A DNA stretch of 64,000 nucleotides from Gammaproteobacteria bacterium (GCA_020849475.1 JADLGE010000069.1:1-64000), one strand, 5' to 3'. Counted from the first letter of the stretch, positions 26,489-36,948 are shown. Translations and numbers: made by a program. The notes: a model not told the origin generated them from the sequence alone.

Positions 26489-28780
26489 TCAGCCGCGCGG
26501 TGCCATCAACTGCGCGTCGACCACCGCCAACGCACTCATGTTCTGCACACGCCTGACCGTCGCCGATGGCGTGAGGATGTGCGCCGGGTAGCGACAGCCG
26601 AGCAGTATCGGGCCGACCGATACGCCCTCGCCCATCACCGTCAAGAGATTGAGCGCAATGTTGGCGGCGTCCATGCTCGGCATCATGAGCAGATTGGCCT
26701 GTCCATCCAGCGTGGAGTCCGCCAACGCCTTGTGGCGAATGTTCGGCACCAGCGCCGCGTCGGCCTGCATTTCGCCGTCGACTTCGAGCTCCGGCGCCTG
26801 CGCATGGATGAGCGCCAGCGCTTCACGCATGCGCAGCGCACTGTCGGTGTCGCGCGTGCCGAAATTGGAATGGGACAACAGTGCAATCTTGGGCGGCAGG
26901 CCGAAGCGTCGCACCTGTTCGGCGGCGAGGATGGTGCTCTCGGCAATCTGCGCGGCGCTGGGCTCGGCATGCACATAGGTGTCGCACAGGAACAGCGTGC
27001 CCTTGCGCAGCACCAGCACGTTCATGGCCGCCATGTCGTTGACGCCGGCGCGGGTGCCGAGCAAGTCGCGCACGTGGCGCAGATGTTCGTGATATTCACC
27101 GGCGAGACCACACAGCATGGCGTCGGCCGCCCCCTTGCGCACCAAGAGAGCGGCAATGACGGTGGTGTTGCTGCGTAATACATCACGCGCGTCCTGCAAG
27201 GTCACACCGCGGCGCTTCATGACCGCGTGGTATTCGTCGACGTATTCGCGATAGCGCTCGTCCGATTCCGGATTCACCACCTCGAAGTCGCGCTCGGCCT
27301 GCATGCGCAAACCAAGATCGGCAATCCGCTTGGCTATCACCTGTGGGCGCCCGACCAGCACCGGCCGGGCGATGCCGTCATCGACCACCGATTGCACCGC
27401 GCGCAACACGGTGCCCGCTTCACCGTCGGCATAGGCGATGCGCTTCTTGTCCTGGCGCGCGCGCTCGAACAAAGGCTTCATCAACAGCACCGACTGGAAC
27501 ACGAACTTGCTGAGCTGATCGCGATAGTCCTTCAAACTCGCGAGCGGCCGCGTCGCCACGCCGCTCTGCATGGCGGCCTGCGCCACCGCCGGCGCGAGTT
27601 CGGTGATGAGGCGCGGGTCGAAAGGCTTGGGAATGAGATAGTCCGGACCAAAGCTCATGCCATCGCCACCATAGGCCGCGACCACCACTTCGGACGCTTC
27701 CTGGCGCGTGAGTCGCGCCAGCGCATGCACGCAGGCGAGCTTCATTTCCTCGGTGATGGTGGTGGCGCCGACATCGAGCGCGCCGCGAAATAGATAGGGA
27801 AAACACAGCACGTTGTTGACCTGGTTCGGATAGTCCGAACGGCCGGTGGCAATCAAGGCATCAGGCCGCGCGGCGCGCGCGACTTCGGGCAGGATCTCGG
27901 GCGTGGGATTGGCCAGCGCCAGGATCAGGGGTTGCGGCGCCATGCTCTTGACCATCTCGGCGTTCAATACGCCGGGGCCCGACAGGCCAAGAAAAATATC
28001 GGCGCCGACGATGGCCTCGGCCAGCGTGCGATGCGCGGTCTTGCGCGCGAAGAAGGCCTTGTGCTCGTCCATCTGCTCGTCGCGACCTTCGTAAATCACG
28101 CCCGCGCGGTCGGTGACGAGAATGTTCTCGCGCGGCAGGCCGAGCGAATACAGAAGTCGCAGACAGGCAATCGCCGCCGCGCCGGCGCCGGACGCGACGA
28201 GCTTCACTTCGGCGATGTTCTTGCCGACCACTTCCAGCGCATTGATGATGGCCGCCGCCGAGATGATCGCGGTGCCGTGCTGGTCGTCGTGGAAGACCGG
28301 GATCTTGATGCGGTCCTTGAGTTTCTGTTCGACGAAGAAACACTCGGGCGCCTTGATGTCCTCGAGATTGATGCCGCCGAAAGTCGGCTCGAGACTGGCG
28401 ATGATGTCGACCAGCTTGTCCGGGTCGGTCTCGTTGATTTCGATGTCGAACACATCGATGCCGGCGAATTTCTTGAACAACACGCCCTTGCCTTCCATGA
28501 CCGGCTTGGCGGCCAGGGGCCCGATGGGTCCCAGGCCCAGCACCGCCGTGCCATTGGTGATGACCGCCACCAGGTTGCCGCGCGCGGTATACAGGGAAGC
28601 AGCATTGGGGTCGGCAACGATGGCTTCGCAGGGCGCGGCCACGCCGGGTGAATAGGCCAGCGCAAGATCGTTCTGATTGGCGAGCGGCTTGGTCGGGGCA
28701 ATCTCGATTTTGCCGGGCCGCGGATTGAGGTGGTATTCGAGGGCGCGCGCGTAGAGGTCGTCGTCTTTGCGTGTCGTCAC
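26489..28780 (-). CDS. maeB: NADP-dependent malic enzyme with phosphotransacetylase domain (MaeB)
   Basis: Converts malate to pyruvate and CO2 with NADP. 763 residues, the length of MaeB enzymes. The malic domain occupies about 1-430: [49 protein letters not shown] metal and catalytic region, and [16 protein letters not shown] for the nucleotide. The rest (about 430-763) is a phosphotransacetylase-like regulatory domain, with [23 protein letters not shown] and [17 protein letters not shown]. Such PTA domains bind acetyl-CoA and make the enzyme allosteric. It is monocistronic: ffh upstream on the same strand is separated by an 80-nt gap. Confidence 0.97.
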   Translation of the reverse strand: MTTRKDDDLYARALEYHLNPRPGKIEIAPTKPLANQNDLALAYSPGVAAPCEAIVADPNAASLYTARGNLVAVITNGTAVLGLGPIGPLAAKPVMEGKGVLFKKFAGIDVFDIEINETDPDKLVDIIASLEPTFGGINLEDIKAPECFFVEQKLKDRIKIPVFHDDQHGTAIISAAAIINALEVVGKNIAEVKLVASGAGAAAIACLRLLYSLGLPRENILVTDRAGVIYEGRDEQMDEHKAFFARKTAHRTLAEAIVGADIFLGLSGPGVLNAEMVKSMAPQPLILALANPTPEILPEVARAARPDALIATGRSDYPNQVNNVLCFPYLFRGALDVGATTITEEMKLACVHALARLTRQEASEVVVAAYGGDGMSFGPDYLIPKPFDPRLITELAPAVAQAAMQSGVATRPLASLKDYRDQLSKFVFQSVLLMKPLFERARQDKKRIAYADGEAGTVLRAVQSVVDDGIARPVLVGRPQVIAKRIADLGLRMQAERDFEVVNPESDERYREYVDEYHAVMKRRGVTLQDARDVLRSNTTVIAALLVRKGAADAMLCGLAGEYHEHLRHVRDLLGTRAGVNDMAAMNVLVLRKGTLFLCDTYVHAEPSAAQIAESTILAAEQVRRFGLPPKIALLSHSNFGTRDTDSALRMREALALIHAQAPELEVDGEMQADAALVPNIRHKALADSTLDGQANLLMMPSMDAANIALNLLTVMGEGVSVGPILLGCRYPAHILTPSATVRRVQNMSALAVVDAQLMAPRG

Positions 28781-28860
28781 AGTGCTGAGCTCCGTTCAGG
28801 TGGATGCCGGCGGCGACGATGATGCTTAATCGTCCCAGCGGTCGCTGCGGAGCACTGCCC

Positions 28861-30225
28861 TCATTGCATGGGGAAGCCGGGCGGCATCTGCCCGCGCATT
28901 CCACGCATGAGATTCTTCAGCGCTCCCTTCTTGGTCATCTTCTTCATCATCTTCTGCATCTGCAGAAACTGCTTGAGCAGCTTGTTGACGTCCTGCACCT
29001 GGGTGCCGGAGCCATTGGCGATGCGCACCTTGCGCGAGGCCTTGATGATGGCCGGGAACTCGCGTTCCTGCGGCGTCATGGAATCGATGATAGCGGCGAG
29101 CTTGGTCAATTCCTTGTCATTGACCTGGTTCTTGACCTTCTCCGGCAGGTCGCCCATGCCCGGCAGCTTGCCGAGCAGCGCCTGCATGCCGCCCATATTG
29201 CGCATCTGGTCGATTTGATCGCGGAAGTCCTGCAGATCAAAGCCCTTACCCTTCTTGAGCTTCTCGGCGACCTTCATCGCCTTTTCCTGGTCGACCTTCT
29301 GCTCGACTTCCTCGATCAGCGACAAGACGTCGCCCATGCCTAAGATGCGCGAAGCGACGCGGTCGGGATGGAAGGGTTCGAGACCGTCGGTCTTCTCGCC
29401 GGTGCCGAGAAACTTGATGGGCTTGCCGGTCACGCGCCGCACCGACAGCGCCGCGCCGCCGCGCGCATCGCCGTCGGTCTTGGTCAGCACCACGCCGGTC
29501 AGGGGCAGCGCCTCGTTGAAGGCGCGCGCGGTCGCGACCGCGTCCTGGCCCATCATCGAGTCGATGACGAACAGCGTTTCATGGGGACCGACGGCGCCAT
29601 GGATGCGCTTGATCTCGTCCATCATCGCTTCGTCGATGGCGAGGCGGCCGGCGGTATCGACGATGAGCACATCGCAGAAATCGCGCTTGGCGGCGTCGAT
29701 GGCGGCCAGCGCAATATTCTCGGGACGGGTATTGGCGGGACTCGGATAGCAGTGCGCACCGACCTCCTTGGCCAGCACCGCGAGCTGTTCGATGGCGGCC
29801 GGGCGGTAGATGTCGCAACTCACCATGCCGACGCGCTTCTTCTCGCTTTCAATGAGACGCCGCGCGAGCTTGGCCGAGGTGGTGGTCTTGCCTGAGCCCT
29901 GCAGGCCCGCCATCAGCACCACCACCGGCGGCGTGGCGGCGAGATCGAGGGCGCGGTTCTCGTCGCCCATGAGGCGGGTCAGTTCATCGCGCACCACGCG
30001 AATCAGGGCCTGGCCCGGCGTCAGCGTGCCGATCACTTCCTCGCCGACGGCGCGCGCACGGACCTCGGCAATGAAGTCGCGGACCACCTCCAGACCGACG
30101 TCGGCCTCGAGCAGGGCGATGCGCACGTCGCGCAGCGCTTCCTCGATGTTTTCTTCCGACAGGCGCGCGCGCCCGGACAGATTCTTGACGACGGCGCTTA
30201 AGCGACCGGTGAGGTTATTGAACAT
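28861..30225 (-). CDS. ffh: Signal recognition particle protein Ffh
   Basis: SRP54 GTPase that, with 4.5S RNA, delivers nascent membrane proteins to FtsY. 454 residues. The N domain begins MFNNLTGRLSAVVKNLSG. G domain: GLQGSGKTTT (G1), DIYRPAAIEQL, VDTAGRLAIDE (G3), TKTDGDARGGAALS (G4 region) and GTGEK. The C-terminal M domain is Met-rich (LLKQFLQMQKMMKKMTKKGA) and ends GMRGQMPPGFPMQ. The gene is divergent from the ypjD-like gene at 30338, an arrangement seen in many Gammaproteobacteria. Confidence 0.98.
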   Translation of the reverse strand: MFNNLTGRLSAVVKNLSGRARLSEENIEEALRDVRIALLEADVGLEVVRDFIAEVRARAVGEEVIGTLTPGQALIRVVRDELTRLMGDENRALDLAATPPVVVLMAGLQGSGKTTTSAKLARRLIESEKKRVGMVSCDIYRPAAIEQLAVLAKEVGAHCYPSPANTRPENIALAAIDAAKRDFCDVLIVDTAGRLAIDEAMMDEIKRIHGAVGPHETLFVIDSMMGQDAVATARAFNEALPLTGVVLTKTDGDARGGAALSVRRVTGKPIKFLGTGEKTDGLEPFHPDRVASRILGMGDVLSLIEEVEQKVDQEKAMKVAEKLKKGKGFDLQDFRDQIDQMRNMGGMQALLGKLPGMGDLPEKVKNQVNDKELTKLAAIIDSMTPQEREFPAIIKASRKVRIANGSGTQVQDVNKLLKQFLQMQKMMKKMTKKGALKNLMRGMRGQMPPGFPMQ

Positions 30226-30337
30226 GCGAGTGGTGGGTAATGGCTGGTTTTGGGGGCCGGAGCCAAGCTCCGGGTGCGCTTCATTAGCGGTCCTGATTAT
30301 GCCATCATCGGTGCCCGGTAGCCCTCATCCCACGCCC

Positions 30338-31138
30338 ATGAATGTATTTATTTTCGGGCTCGCGGCCATCGCCCTGTACCTGACGGTGGCGGTCAAGACG
30401 TCCGAAATCGCACGCGCCGCGCCGAGCTCCTACGCGCCGCGGCCCACCACCGCCGCCCTTGCGTTTGCCGCCCTGGTTGCGCACGCGCTGGCGCTGTATC
30501 CAATGATGATCACCAGCGACGGAATCAACCTCGGCATCTTCAGCGCCGCCTCGCTGGTCGCATGGTTGATCGCGGGCATCACCATCATCGCCACGCTGCG
30601 CGCACCGGTGGCAAGCCTGGCGGTGGTCATTCTGCCGTTCACCGCCGTCATCGTCGGGGTGTCGCTGCTGTTCACCGATCAACGCCTGCTGCAGCACTTG
30701 CCGGCTGGCCTCGCCCTGCACATCGGCCTGTCACTGATTGCCTACAGCCTGTTCGCCATCGCCGCGCTGCAGGCCCTGTATCTCAACTTCGCACAGCGAC
30801 GCCTGAAAACCCACACGCCGGTGCTGCGCTTCCTGCCGCCGCTCGCCACCATGGAACAACTGCTGTTCCAGCTGACCGGCATCGCCTTCGCGCTGTTGAG
30901 TCTGGGCCTGGTGGTCGGCGTGCCCTACATCCAGGACATCCGCGCCCAGCATCTCGGCCACAAGATAGTGTTCTCGGCGCTGGCGTGGGCGACCTTCGCG
31001 GTGCTGCTCGTCGGCCGCTATCGCTGGCATTGGCGCGGCCGCCGCGCAGTGAAATTCCTGATGGTCGGTTTCGTGCTGCTGGCGCTCGGCTTCTTTGGTA
31101 GCAAATTCGTGCTGGAACTCGTTCTGCATCGTCCCTGA
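30338..31138 (+). CDS. YpjD-like inner-membrane protein of the CcsA/HemX family
   Basis: Hydrophobic protein of 266 residues with about eight membrane segments, belonging to the cytochrome c assembly protein family (CcsA/HemX) as the YpjD branch. Features: LHIGLSLIAYSLFAIAALQAL (conserved His in a membrane segment), LATMEQLLFQLTGIAFALL, LGLVVG and HKIVFSALAWATFAVLL with another conserved His, then RWHWRGRRA before the last helix. ATG 30338 is preferred; ATG 30299 in frame is an alternative. It overlaps the next gene by 1 nt. The exact role is not established, but the position beside ffh and corB matches the classical ypjD locus. Confidence 0.85.
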   Translation: MNVFIFGLAAIALYLTVAVKTSEIARAAPSSYAPRPTTAALAFAALVAHALALYPMMITSDGINLGIFSAASLVAWLIAGITIIATLRAPVASLAVVILPFTAVIVGVSLLFTDQRLLQHLPAGLALHIGLSLIAYSLFAIAALQALYLNFAQRRLKTHTPVLRFLPPLATMEQLLFQLTGIAFALLSLGLVVGVPYIQDIRAQHLGHKIVFSALAWATFAVLLVGRYRWHWRGRRAVKFLMVGFVLLALGFFGSKFVLELVLHRP

Positions 31139-32472
31139 TGGAAGGCGTGCAGCTCACCGACATGGGCGGTCAGCCGATGGTCATGCTGGCCATCGTGCTG
31201 GTAGTGCTGATCCTGGTCTCGGCATTCTTCTCGAGCTCCGAGACAGCGATGATGACGCTCAACCGTTATCGTCTGAAACATCTTGCCGAGCGTGGCCACC
31301 GCGCCGCGCAGTCCGCCCAGAAACTGCTCGAACGTCCGGACCGCCTGATCAGCCTGCTGCTGTTCGGCAACAACTTCATCAACATCCTGATCGCGCAGAT
31401 TGCCACCGTCGTGACCCTGGAACTGTGGGGCGAGCACGCCCTCATCGCATCGAGTGCGGTGCTGACGGCGGTGGTGCTGGTGTTCGCCGAAGTGGTGCCC
31501 AAGACCCTCGCCGCCATCCACCCCGAACGCATCGCCTTCCCCGCCGCATTCGTGCTGCGGCCTTTGCAGTTCGTGCTGTGGCCTTTCGTGTGGACCTTGA
31601 ACTGGATCTCGAACGGCGTGCTGGCGCTGCTCGGCGTGCGCGAGCTGAAACGCGCGCGTGAGTCGCTGTCGCGCGAAGAGCTGCGCACGGTGGTCAAGGA
31701 AGCGGGCGCCATGATTCCGCAGCAGCATCAGCAGATGCTGTTCGGCATTCTCGATCTGGAAACCGCCACGGTCGAAGACATCATGGTGCCGCGTGGCGAC
31801 ATCTACGGCATCGATCTCGATGATGAATGGCCGGACGTGCTGGAACAGCTCATGAACTGCCGGCACACCCGCGTGCCGTGCTACTCGGGCAATATCGACA
31901 ACATCGAGGGCCTGTTGCATCTGCGGCGTCTGGCCAAAACGCTGCGTTCAGGCGACGACTTCACGGTGACCGATCTGCGCGCGCTGCTGGTCGAGCCCTA
32001 CTACGTGCCGATGACGACCGATCTCTACGTGCAGCTGCTCAACTTCCAGAAGCAGAAACAGCGCATTGCGTTCGTGGTGGATGAATACGGCGACATCGAA
32101 GGCCTGGTGACGCTCGAAGATCTGCTGGAAGAAGTGGTCGGCGAATTCACCACCGACCCGCAGATTCACGCGCGCGATGTCTATCCGCAGGAAGACGGCA
32201 GCTTTCTGGTCGACGGCAGCGCCAACATCCGCGCCATCAATCGCGTCTATGGCTTTGGTCTGCCGACCGCCGGTCCCAAGACCGTCAACGGCCTCATCCT
32301 CGAAACGCTGGAAGACATCCCCATCACCGGCACCGCCTTCCGGCTCGGTCACATCACGGTGGAAATCGTGCAGACCGCCGAACGCGCGGTGAAGACCGCA
32401 CGCCTGACCTTGGCCGGTTCCGCGCCCCAGCGCAGCGCGGCGCAGGACTTTCATCACGACGGTGACGGTTAG
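31138..32472 (+). CDS. CorB/YfjD-type CNNM-family transporter (DUF21-CBS-CorC_HlyC)
   Basis: 444 residues. The N-terminal DUF21 membrane domain (about 10-190) has the motif FFSSSETAMMTLNRYRLKHLA and FGNNFINILIAQIATV, VVPKTLAAIHPER. A CBS pair follows (about 205-335: DIMVPRGDIYGID, HTRVPCYSGNIDNIEG, RIAFVVDEYGDIEGLVTLEDLLEEVVGE). The C-terminal CorC_HlyC domain is about 350-435 (DGSFLVDGSANIRAIN, TVNGLILETLEDIP). This family is implicated in Mg2+ export or homeostasis. It starts at the last base of the ypjD-like gene, so the two are coupled. It converges with radA across a strong hairpin. Confidence 0.92.
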   Translation: MEGVQLTDMGGQPMVMLAIVLVVLILVSAFFSSSETAMMTLNRYRLKHLAERGHRAAQSAQKLLERPDRLISLLLFGNNFINILIAQIATVVTLELWGEHALIASSAVLTAVVLVFAEVVPKTLAAIHPERIAFPAAFVLRPLQFVLWPFVWTLNWISNGVLALLGVRELKRARESLSREELRTVVKEAGAMIPQQHQQMLFGILDLETATVEDIMVPRGDIYGIDLDDEWPDVLEQLMNCRHTRVPCYSGNIDNIEGLLHLRRLAKTLRSGDDFTVTDLRALLVEPYYVPMTTDLYVQLLNFQKQKQRIAFVVDEYGDIEGLVTLEDLLEEVVGEFTTDPQIHARDVYPQEDGSFLVDGSANIRAINRVYGFGLPTAGPKTVNGLILETLEDIPITGTAFRLGHITVEIVQTAERAVKTARLTLAGSAPQRSAAQDFHHDGDG

Positions 32473-32474
32473 GC

Positions 32475-32545
32475 AAGCTCTGAAGAACCGTAGCGAGCGA
32501 AGGTGGGGCGTGCGCGCCCGGAGCGCAGCAGGTTCTTCAGAGCTT
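32475..32545. repeat. REP-like hairpin, copy 2, also a likely bidirectional terminator
   Basis: A perfect 15-nt inverted repeat, AAGCTCTGAAGAACC (32475-32489) and GGTTCTTCAGAGCTT (32531-32545), encloses a GC-rich core that begins GTAGCGAGCG and contains GCGCGCCC. It fills the gap between the convergent corB and radA stop codons. The core and the AGCTCTGA arms match the minus-strand reading of 15722-15801. Confidence 0.8.
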
Positions 32546-32558
32546 TCTTGGCCCGCGC

Positions 32559-33926
32559 TCAGTGATCGAAGGTCTTGGCGACCTGTAATGCTTCTTCGAG
32601 TCGTGTCACCACATGCACTTCCATGTCGGCAGGCATGGGCTTGGGCGCATTGCCCTTGGGCACGATGGCGCGCTTGAAGCCGTGCTTGGCCGCTTCGCGC
32701 AGACGCTCGGGGCCGCCGGTGACAGGGCGTATTTCGCCGGCGAGTCCGATCTCGCCAAACGCCACGAGGTCCATCGGCAGCGGCTTGTTGCGCAGGCTCG
32801 ACAACACCGCCAGCACGATGGCGAGATCGGCGCCGGTCTCGGTCACGCGGACACCGCCGACGATGTTGGCGTAGACGTCCATGCCGGCGGTCGACACGCC
32901 ACCGTGACGGTTCAACACCGCGAGCAGCATCGACAGTCGATTCTGATCGATGCCGACCGTCACGCGCCGCGCGTTGCCGAGTTGCGATTCATCGACCAGC
33001 GCCTGCACCTCCACCAGCAAGGGCCGCGTGCCTTCGCGCGTGATCATGACCACCGAGCCCGGCACCGGCTCACCGTGGCGCGAAAGCAGAATGGCGCTGG
33101 GGTTGCTGACTTCACGCAGACCGCCGTCACTCATGGCGAACACGCCGAGTTCATTGACCGCGCCGAAGCGGTTCTTGATGGCGCGAATCATGCGGTAGCG
33201 GCCATCGGGGTCGCCTTCGAAATAAAGCGTGGCGTCGACCATGTGTTCGAGCACGCGCGGACCGGCGATGGAACCGTCCTTGGTCACGTGGCCGATGAGA
33301 TAAACCGCGGTGCCACTCGATTTGGCGAAGCTCACCAGGCGACCGGCGCATTCGCGCACCTGCGCGACGCTGCCGGGCGGCGACTGCAGGCTTTCACTGA
33401 ACACGGTCTGGATGGAGTCGATGGCCATCACCGCCGGCTTCAAGCGCGCCGCTTCTTCCAGCACGCGATCGATGTCGGTCTCGGTCAGGAGCAGCAGATC
33501 GGCGCTCGGCAGTTTCAGTCTTTCGGCGCGCAGCGCAATCTGCGAAGCCGATTCCTCGCCGCTGACGTAGAGCGCGGTGACTTTCGCCAGGTGTTTGACC
33601 GCCGCCAGGCTCTGCAGCAGCAAGGTGGTCTTGCCGATGCCGGGGTCGCCGCCAAGCAGCACCACCGAGCCTGTCACCAGTCCACCGCCGAGCACGCGAT
33701 CGAGTTCCGTCAAACCGGTGGCCAGGCGCGGCGTTTCCTCGCGCTCGACCTCGGACAGCGCATGCACGCGCGCCGGCGCAGCGCTCATGCGCCCACGCCT
33801 TTCGCTGCCGCCCGTCACCACCGTCTCAACGATGGAATTCCATTCGTTGCAATCGGTGCACTGGCCGGTCCATTTGCTGAACACCGCGCCACAGCGCTGA
33901 CATTGAAACTGCTTTTTCGCTTTCAC
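32559..33926 (-). CDS. radA: DNA repair/recombination ATPase RadA (Sms)
   Basis: DnaB-like helicase that processes recombination intermediates. The N-terminal zinc finger is CQRCGAVFSKWTGQCTDCNEW. GGDPGIGKTTLLLQ is the Walker A motif, VMAIDSIQTV is Walker B, and IKNRFGAVNELGVF is the RadA-specific KNRFG motif. The C-terminal Lon-protease-like domain includes DLAIVLAVLSSL and PVTGGPERLREAAKHGF. GTG 33926, 10 nt after the alr stop, is chosen since family members start just before the zinc finger; the open frame extends to 33992 inside alr. 455 residues from this start. Confidence 0.95.
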   Translation of the reverse strand: MKAKKQFQCQRCGAVFSKWTGQCTDCNEWNSIVETVVTGGSERRGRMSAAPARVHALSEVEREETPRLATGLTELDRVLGGGLVTGSVVLLGGDPGIGKTTLLLQSLAAVKHLAKVTALYVSGEESASQIALRAERLKLPSADLLLLTETDIDRVLEEAARLKPAVMAIDSIQTVFSESLQSPPGSVAQVRECAGRLVSFAKSSGTAVYLIGHVTKDGSIAGPRVLEHMVDATLYFEGDPDGRYRMIRAIKNRFGAVNELGVFAMSDGGLREVSNPSAILLSRHGEPVPGSVVMITREGTRPLLVEVQALVDESQLGNARRVTVGIDQNRLSMLLAVLNRHGGVSTAGMDVYANIVGGVRVTETGADLAIVLAVLSSLRNKPLPMDLVAFGEIGLAGEIRPVTGGPERLREAAKHGFKRAIVPKGNAPKPMPADMEVHVVTRLEEALQVAKTFDH

Positions 33927-33936
33927 GCTGGCCGCT

Positions 33937-35004
33937 TCACGGTTCGCCTTCTTCGTACTGCGCGCGCATGCGCACGCGGCACAGAAGCTCATAGGGAATG
34001 GTGCCGGACGCGCGCGCGACTTCTTCTATCGGCAGGCCTTCGCCCCACAAGGTCACGACGTCGCCAAAACGCGCGTCGGGCACGGGGCGCAGGTCGACCG
34101 TCATCATGTCCATCGAGCAATGCCCGATGACCTGCGTGCGTATGCCGCGCACCAGTATCGGCGTGCCGGTCTGCGCATGACGCGGATAGCCGTCGCCATA
34201 GCCATAGGCCAGCACACCGACCGGCATGTCTTGCGGACACACATAGGCGCCACCGTAACCGACCGCTTCGCCGGCGCGCACCTGGCGCACCGAGATCAGG
34301 CGCGAGCGCAGGGTCATGACCGGCAGGAGACCGAGATCCGCGCCGACTTCGTGATCAAACGGCGAGACGCCGTAGAGCATGAGGCCCGGCCGCACCCAGT
34401 CACCATGCGCACGCTGATAGCCGAGCACCGCGCCGGAATTGGCGAGGCTGCGTTCACCCGCCTCGCACGCGAGCAATTGCTCGAAGCGGTCCATCTGCGC
34501 ATGCACGCTGGCATCGCCGCGGTGGTGGGTATTGGCGAAGTGAGTCATGAATCGCAGCGGAATGTCGAGCGCGCGCGCCCGCGCGATGGCTTCCTTGGCA
34601 TGTTCGAGCGCAAAGCCCAGGCGATGCATGCCGGTGTCGAACTTCAACCACAGCACGCGCGGCTTGGGCGCGCCGACCAGCATGTCGAGCTGCTCGTGGT
34701 TGTGCACCACCACTTCGAGATCCAGGGCATGGACGAGTTCGAGCTCGGCCGCTTCGAACGGTCCTTCCAGCAGCACGATAGGTTTGTCGATGCCGGCTTC
34801 GCGGATCGTCACCGCTTCTTCGATCGCGGCCACGGCGAAGGCATCGGCGGCGTCGAAGATGCGCGCCATGCGCGCGATGCCGTGGCCGTAGCCGTCGGCC
34901 TTGATCACGGCCATCACCCGCGCGCCGCGCGCGTGACGACGCACCCATTCGAGATTATGGCGGGCCGCTCGTGGGTTGATGATGACCCGCGCGGGTCGCG
35001 TCAT
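33937..35004 (-). CDS. alr: Alanine racemase
   Basis: PLP-dependent racemase that supplies D-alanine for peptidoglycan. AVIKADGYGHG carries the PLP lysine. LWLKFDTGMHRLGF, THFANTHHRGD and NSGAVLGY precede VRPGLMLYGVSPF. The second catalytic residue region is YGYGDGYPRHA, and GHCSMDMMTVDL follows. 355 residues, full length. The start overlaps the dnaB stop by 4 nt, and radA follows closely. The order dnaB-alr-radA is widely conserved in Gammaproteobacteria. Confidence 0.97.
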   Translation of the reverse strand: MTRPARVIINPRAARHNLEWVRRHARGARVMAVIKADGYGHGIARMARIFDAADAFAVAAIEEAVTIREAGIDKPIVLLEGPFEAAELELVHALDLEVVVHNHEQLDMLVGAPKPRVLWLKFDTGMHRLGFALEHAKEAIARARALDIPLRFMTHFANTHHRGDASVHAQMDRFEQLLACEAGERSLANSGAVLGYQRAHGDWVRPGLMLYGVSPFDHEVGADLGLLPVMTLRSRLISVRQVRAGEAVGYGGAYVCPQDMPVGVLAYGYGDGYPRHAQTGTPILVRGIRTQVIGHCSMDMMTVDLRPVPDARFGDVVTLWGEGLPIEEVARASGTIPYELLCRVRMRAQYEEGEP

Positions 35005-36371
35005 TCGCGCGACTCGTGCACGTAGTCGTGGGCGAGATTCTCGAAGCTGGTGTATTCGCCGAAGAAGCGCAGCTTGCGCGAACCGATGGGACCGTTACGC
35101 TGTTTGCCGATGATGATCTCGGCGATGCCCTTGTCGACCGTGTCTTCGTTGTAGACCTCGTCGCGATAGATGAACATGATGACGTCGGCGTCCTGCTCGA
35201 TAGCACCAGACTCACGCAGATCCGACATCACCGGCCGCTTGTCCTGGCGGTTTTCCAGACTCCGGTTCAACTGCGACAGCGCGATCACCGGGCAGGTCAA
35301 TTCCTTGGCCAGTGCTTTCAGCGAGCGCGAGATTTCCGAGATCTCGGTGGCGCGATTTTCCTTCGAACCCGGCACCTGCATGAGCTGCAGGTAATCGATG
35401 ACGATGAGGCCGATGCCGTGCTCACGAGCGAGGCGCCGGCAGCGCGCGCGCAGATCGCTGGGCGTCAGCGCCGGCGTATCGTCGATGAACATCTTAGCTT
35501 CCGAGAGGATGCCAACCGAGTGGGTGAGGCGCGGCCAATCGTCATCGGCCAGACGACCCGTGCGCATCTTGTGCTGATCGATACGCCCGAGCGACGACAT
35601 CATACGCATGGCGAGCTGCTCGCTCGGCATTTCCATACTGAACACCGCCACCGGCAGCTCTTCCTTGATGGCGGCATGCTGGGCGATGTTGATGGCAAAC
35701 GCGGTTTTACCCATGGACGGGCGGCCGGCGATGATCACGAGATCGGACTTCTGCAGGCCCGAGGTCATGTTGTCGAGTTCGAAGAAGCCGGTGGCGACAC
35801 CGGTGATGGGGTTGTCGCGCTGGAACAGCATGTCGATGCGATCGAGTGCATCGACCAGCAGATCCTTCAGCGGACGAAAGCCACGGCGGCCCTTCGATTC
35901 GCGCTCGGCGATTTCGAACACCAGGCTTTCGGCCAGATCGAGCAGCTCGTCGGGATTGCGACCTTCGGTGCGGAATGCGCTTTCGGCTATCTGCGTGCCG
36001 GCGCTGATCAAGCCGCGCAGTATCGAACGCTGGCGCACGATGTCGGCATAGGCGGCGATGTTGGCCGCGCTCGGCGTGTTCTCGGCGAGCTGGCCGAGGT
36101 AGGCCATGCCGCCGACGTCGGACAATTGCTCATGGCTGCGCAGCCACTCGGCGAGCGTGACGACGTCGAATGGTTTGCTGTCATTGGCCAGCATCTCGAC
36201 CGCGCGGAAAATGCTGGCGTGATCGCGACGGTAGAAGTCGTCGCTGTTCAGACGCTCGACAACGTTGGGCCATGCCTCGTTGTCGAGCATGAGACCGCCG
36301 AGCACGGCCTGCTCGGCTTCTATGGAATGAGGTGGAACTTTAAGTGCGTCCAGCTCAGGGTCGAACGCCAT
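35001..36371 (-). CDS. dnaB: Replicative DNA helicase DnaB
   Basis: Hexameric replication fork helicase, 456 residues. N-terminal collar: PPHSIEAEQAVLGGLMLDN. After a linker comes the RecA-like domain with IAGRPSMGKTAFAINIA (Walker A), VAVFSMEMPSEQLAMRM, LIVIDYLQLMQ (Walker B region), VIALSQLNRSLENRQDKRP and SDLRESGAIEQDAD near the end. No intein or insertion is visible. It follows rplI after a 55-nt gap. Confidence 0.98.
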   Translation of the reverse strand: MAFDPELDALKVPPHSIEAEQAVLGGLMLDNEAWPNVVERLNSDDFYRRDHASIFRAVEMLANDSKPFDVVTLAEWLRSHEQLSDVGGMAYLGQLAENTPSAANIAAYADIVRQRSILRGLISAGTQIAESAFRTEGRNPDELLDLAESLVFEIAERESKGRRGFRPLKDLLVDALDRIDMLFQRDNPITGVATGFFELDNMTSGLQKSDLVIIAGRPSMGKTAFAINIAQHAAIKEELPVAVFSMEMPSEQLAMRMMSSLGRIDQHKMRTGRLADDDWPRLTHSVGILSEAKMFIDDTPALTPSDLRARCRRLAREHGIGLIVIDYLQLMQVPGSKENRATEISEISRSLKALAKELTCPVIALSQLNRSLENRQDKRPVMSDLRESGAIEQDADVIMFIYRDEVYNEDTVDKGIAEIIIGKQRNGPIGSRKLRFFGEYTSFENLAHDYVHESRE

Positions 36372-36426
36372 CGCTACACCTCACTGGGCGGCGAGTGCCG
36401 CCAGTCTCCAGGCAGAGGCGGCGCGA

Positions 36427-36894
36427 TTACGCCGCGCTGACCCCGTCTTCCGACACGATCTTGACCTTGACCGTGGCGTTGACATCGGGATGCAGATGAA
36501 TCTCGACGTCGAATTCGCCGATCTCACGCAGCGGCCCCTCAGGCAGGCGCACTTCGCGCTTCTCGCACTCGGCACCCTGAGCGACGATTGCCTCGGCGAT
36601 ATCGAGCGTGCCGACCGAACCGAACAGCTTGCCTTCGGCGCCGGCCTTGGCGGCGATGGTCAGCATCATGTCGGTCAGTTGCGTGGCGCGCGCCTGGGCG
36701 CGGCCCAGGGCATCGGCCTGCACGCGCTCGAGTTCAGCGCGCTGCTCCTCGAACCTGGCAACGTTGGCGGCGGTGGCCGGCACTGCCTTGCGGTTGGGGA
36801 TCAGGAAATTGCGACCGTAACCCGGTGCCACATTGACCTTGTCGCCCAGGTTGCCGAGCCGGTGAATCTTTTCCAGCAGGATAACTTCCATCAC
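36427..36894 (-). CDS. rplI: Ribosomal protein bL9
   Basis: Large-subunit protein, 155 residues. The N-terminal domain [19 protein letters not shown] and [20 protein letters not shown] is diagnostic. The long connecting helix ([16 protein letters not shown]) leads to the C-terminal domain with [16 protein letters not shown] and [17 protein letters not shown]. It is the last gene of the rpsF-rpsR-DUF2232-rplI group. Confidence 0.97.
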   Translation of the reverse strand: MMEVILLEKIHRLGNLGDKVNVAPGYGRNFLIPNRKAVPATAANVARFEEQRAELERVQADALGRAQARATQLTDMMLTIAAKAGAEGKLFGSVGTLDIAEAIVAQGAECEKREVRLPEGPLREIGEFDVEIHLHPDVNATVKVKIVSEDGVSAA

Positions 36895-36948
36895 ATCGTC
36901 CTCACTCGAATCTTCGCTAGCGTGAGCCGGCGCGGCGTATTGCCCGCG

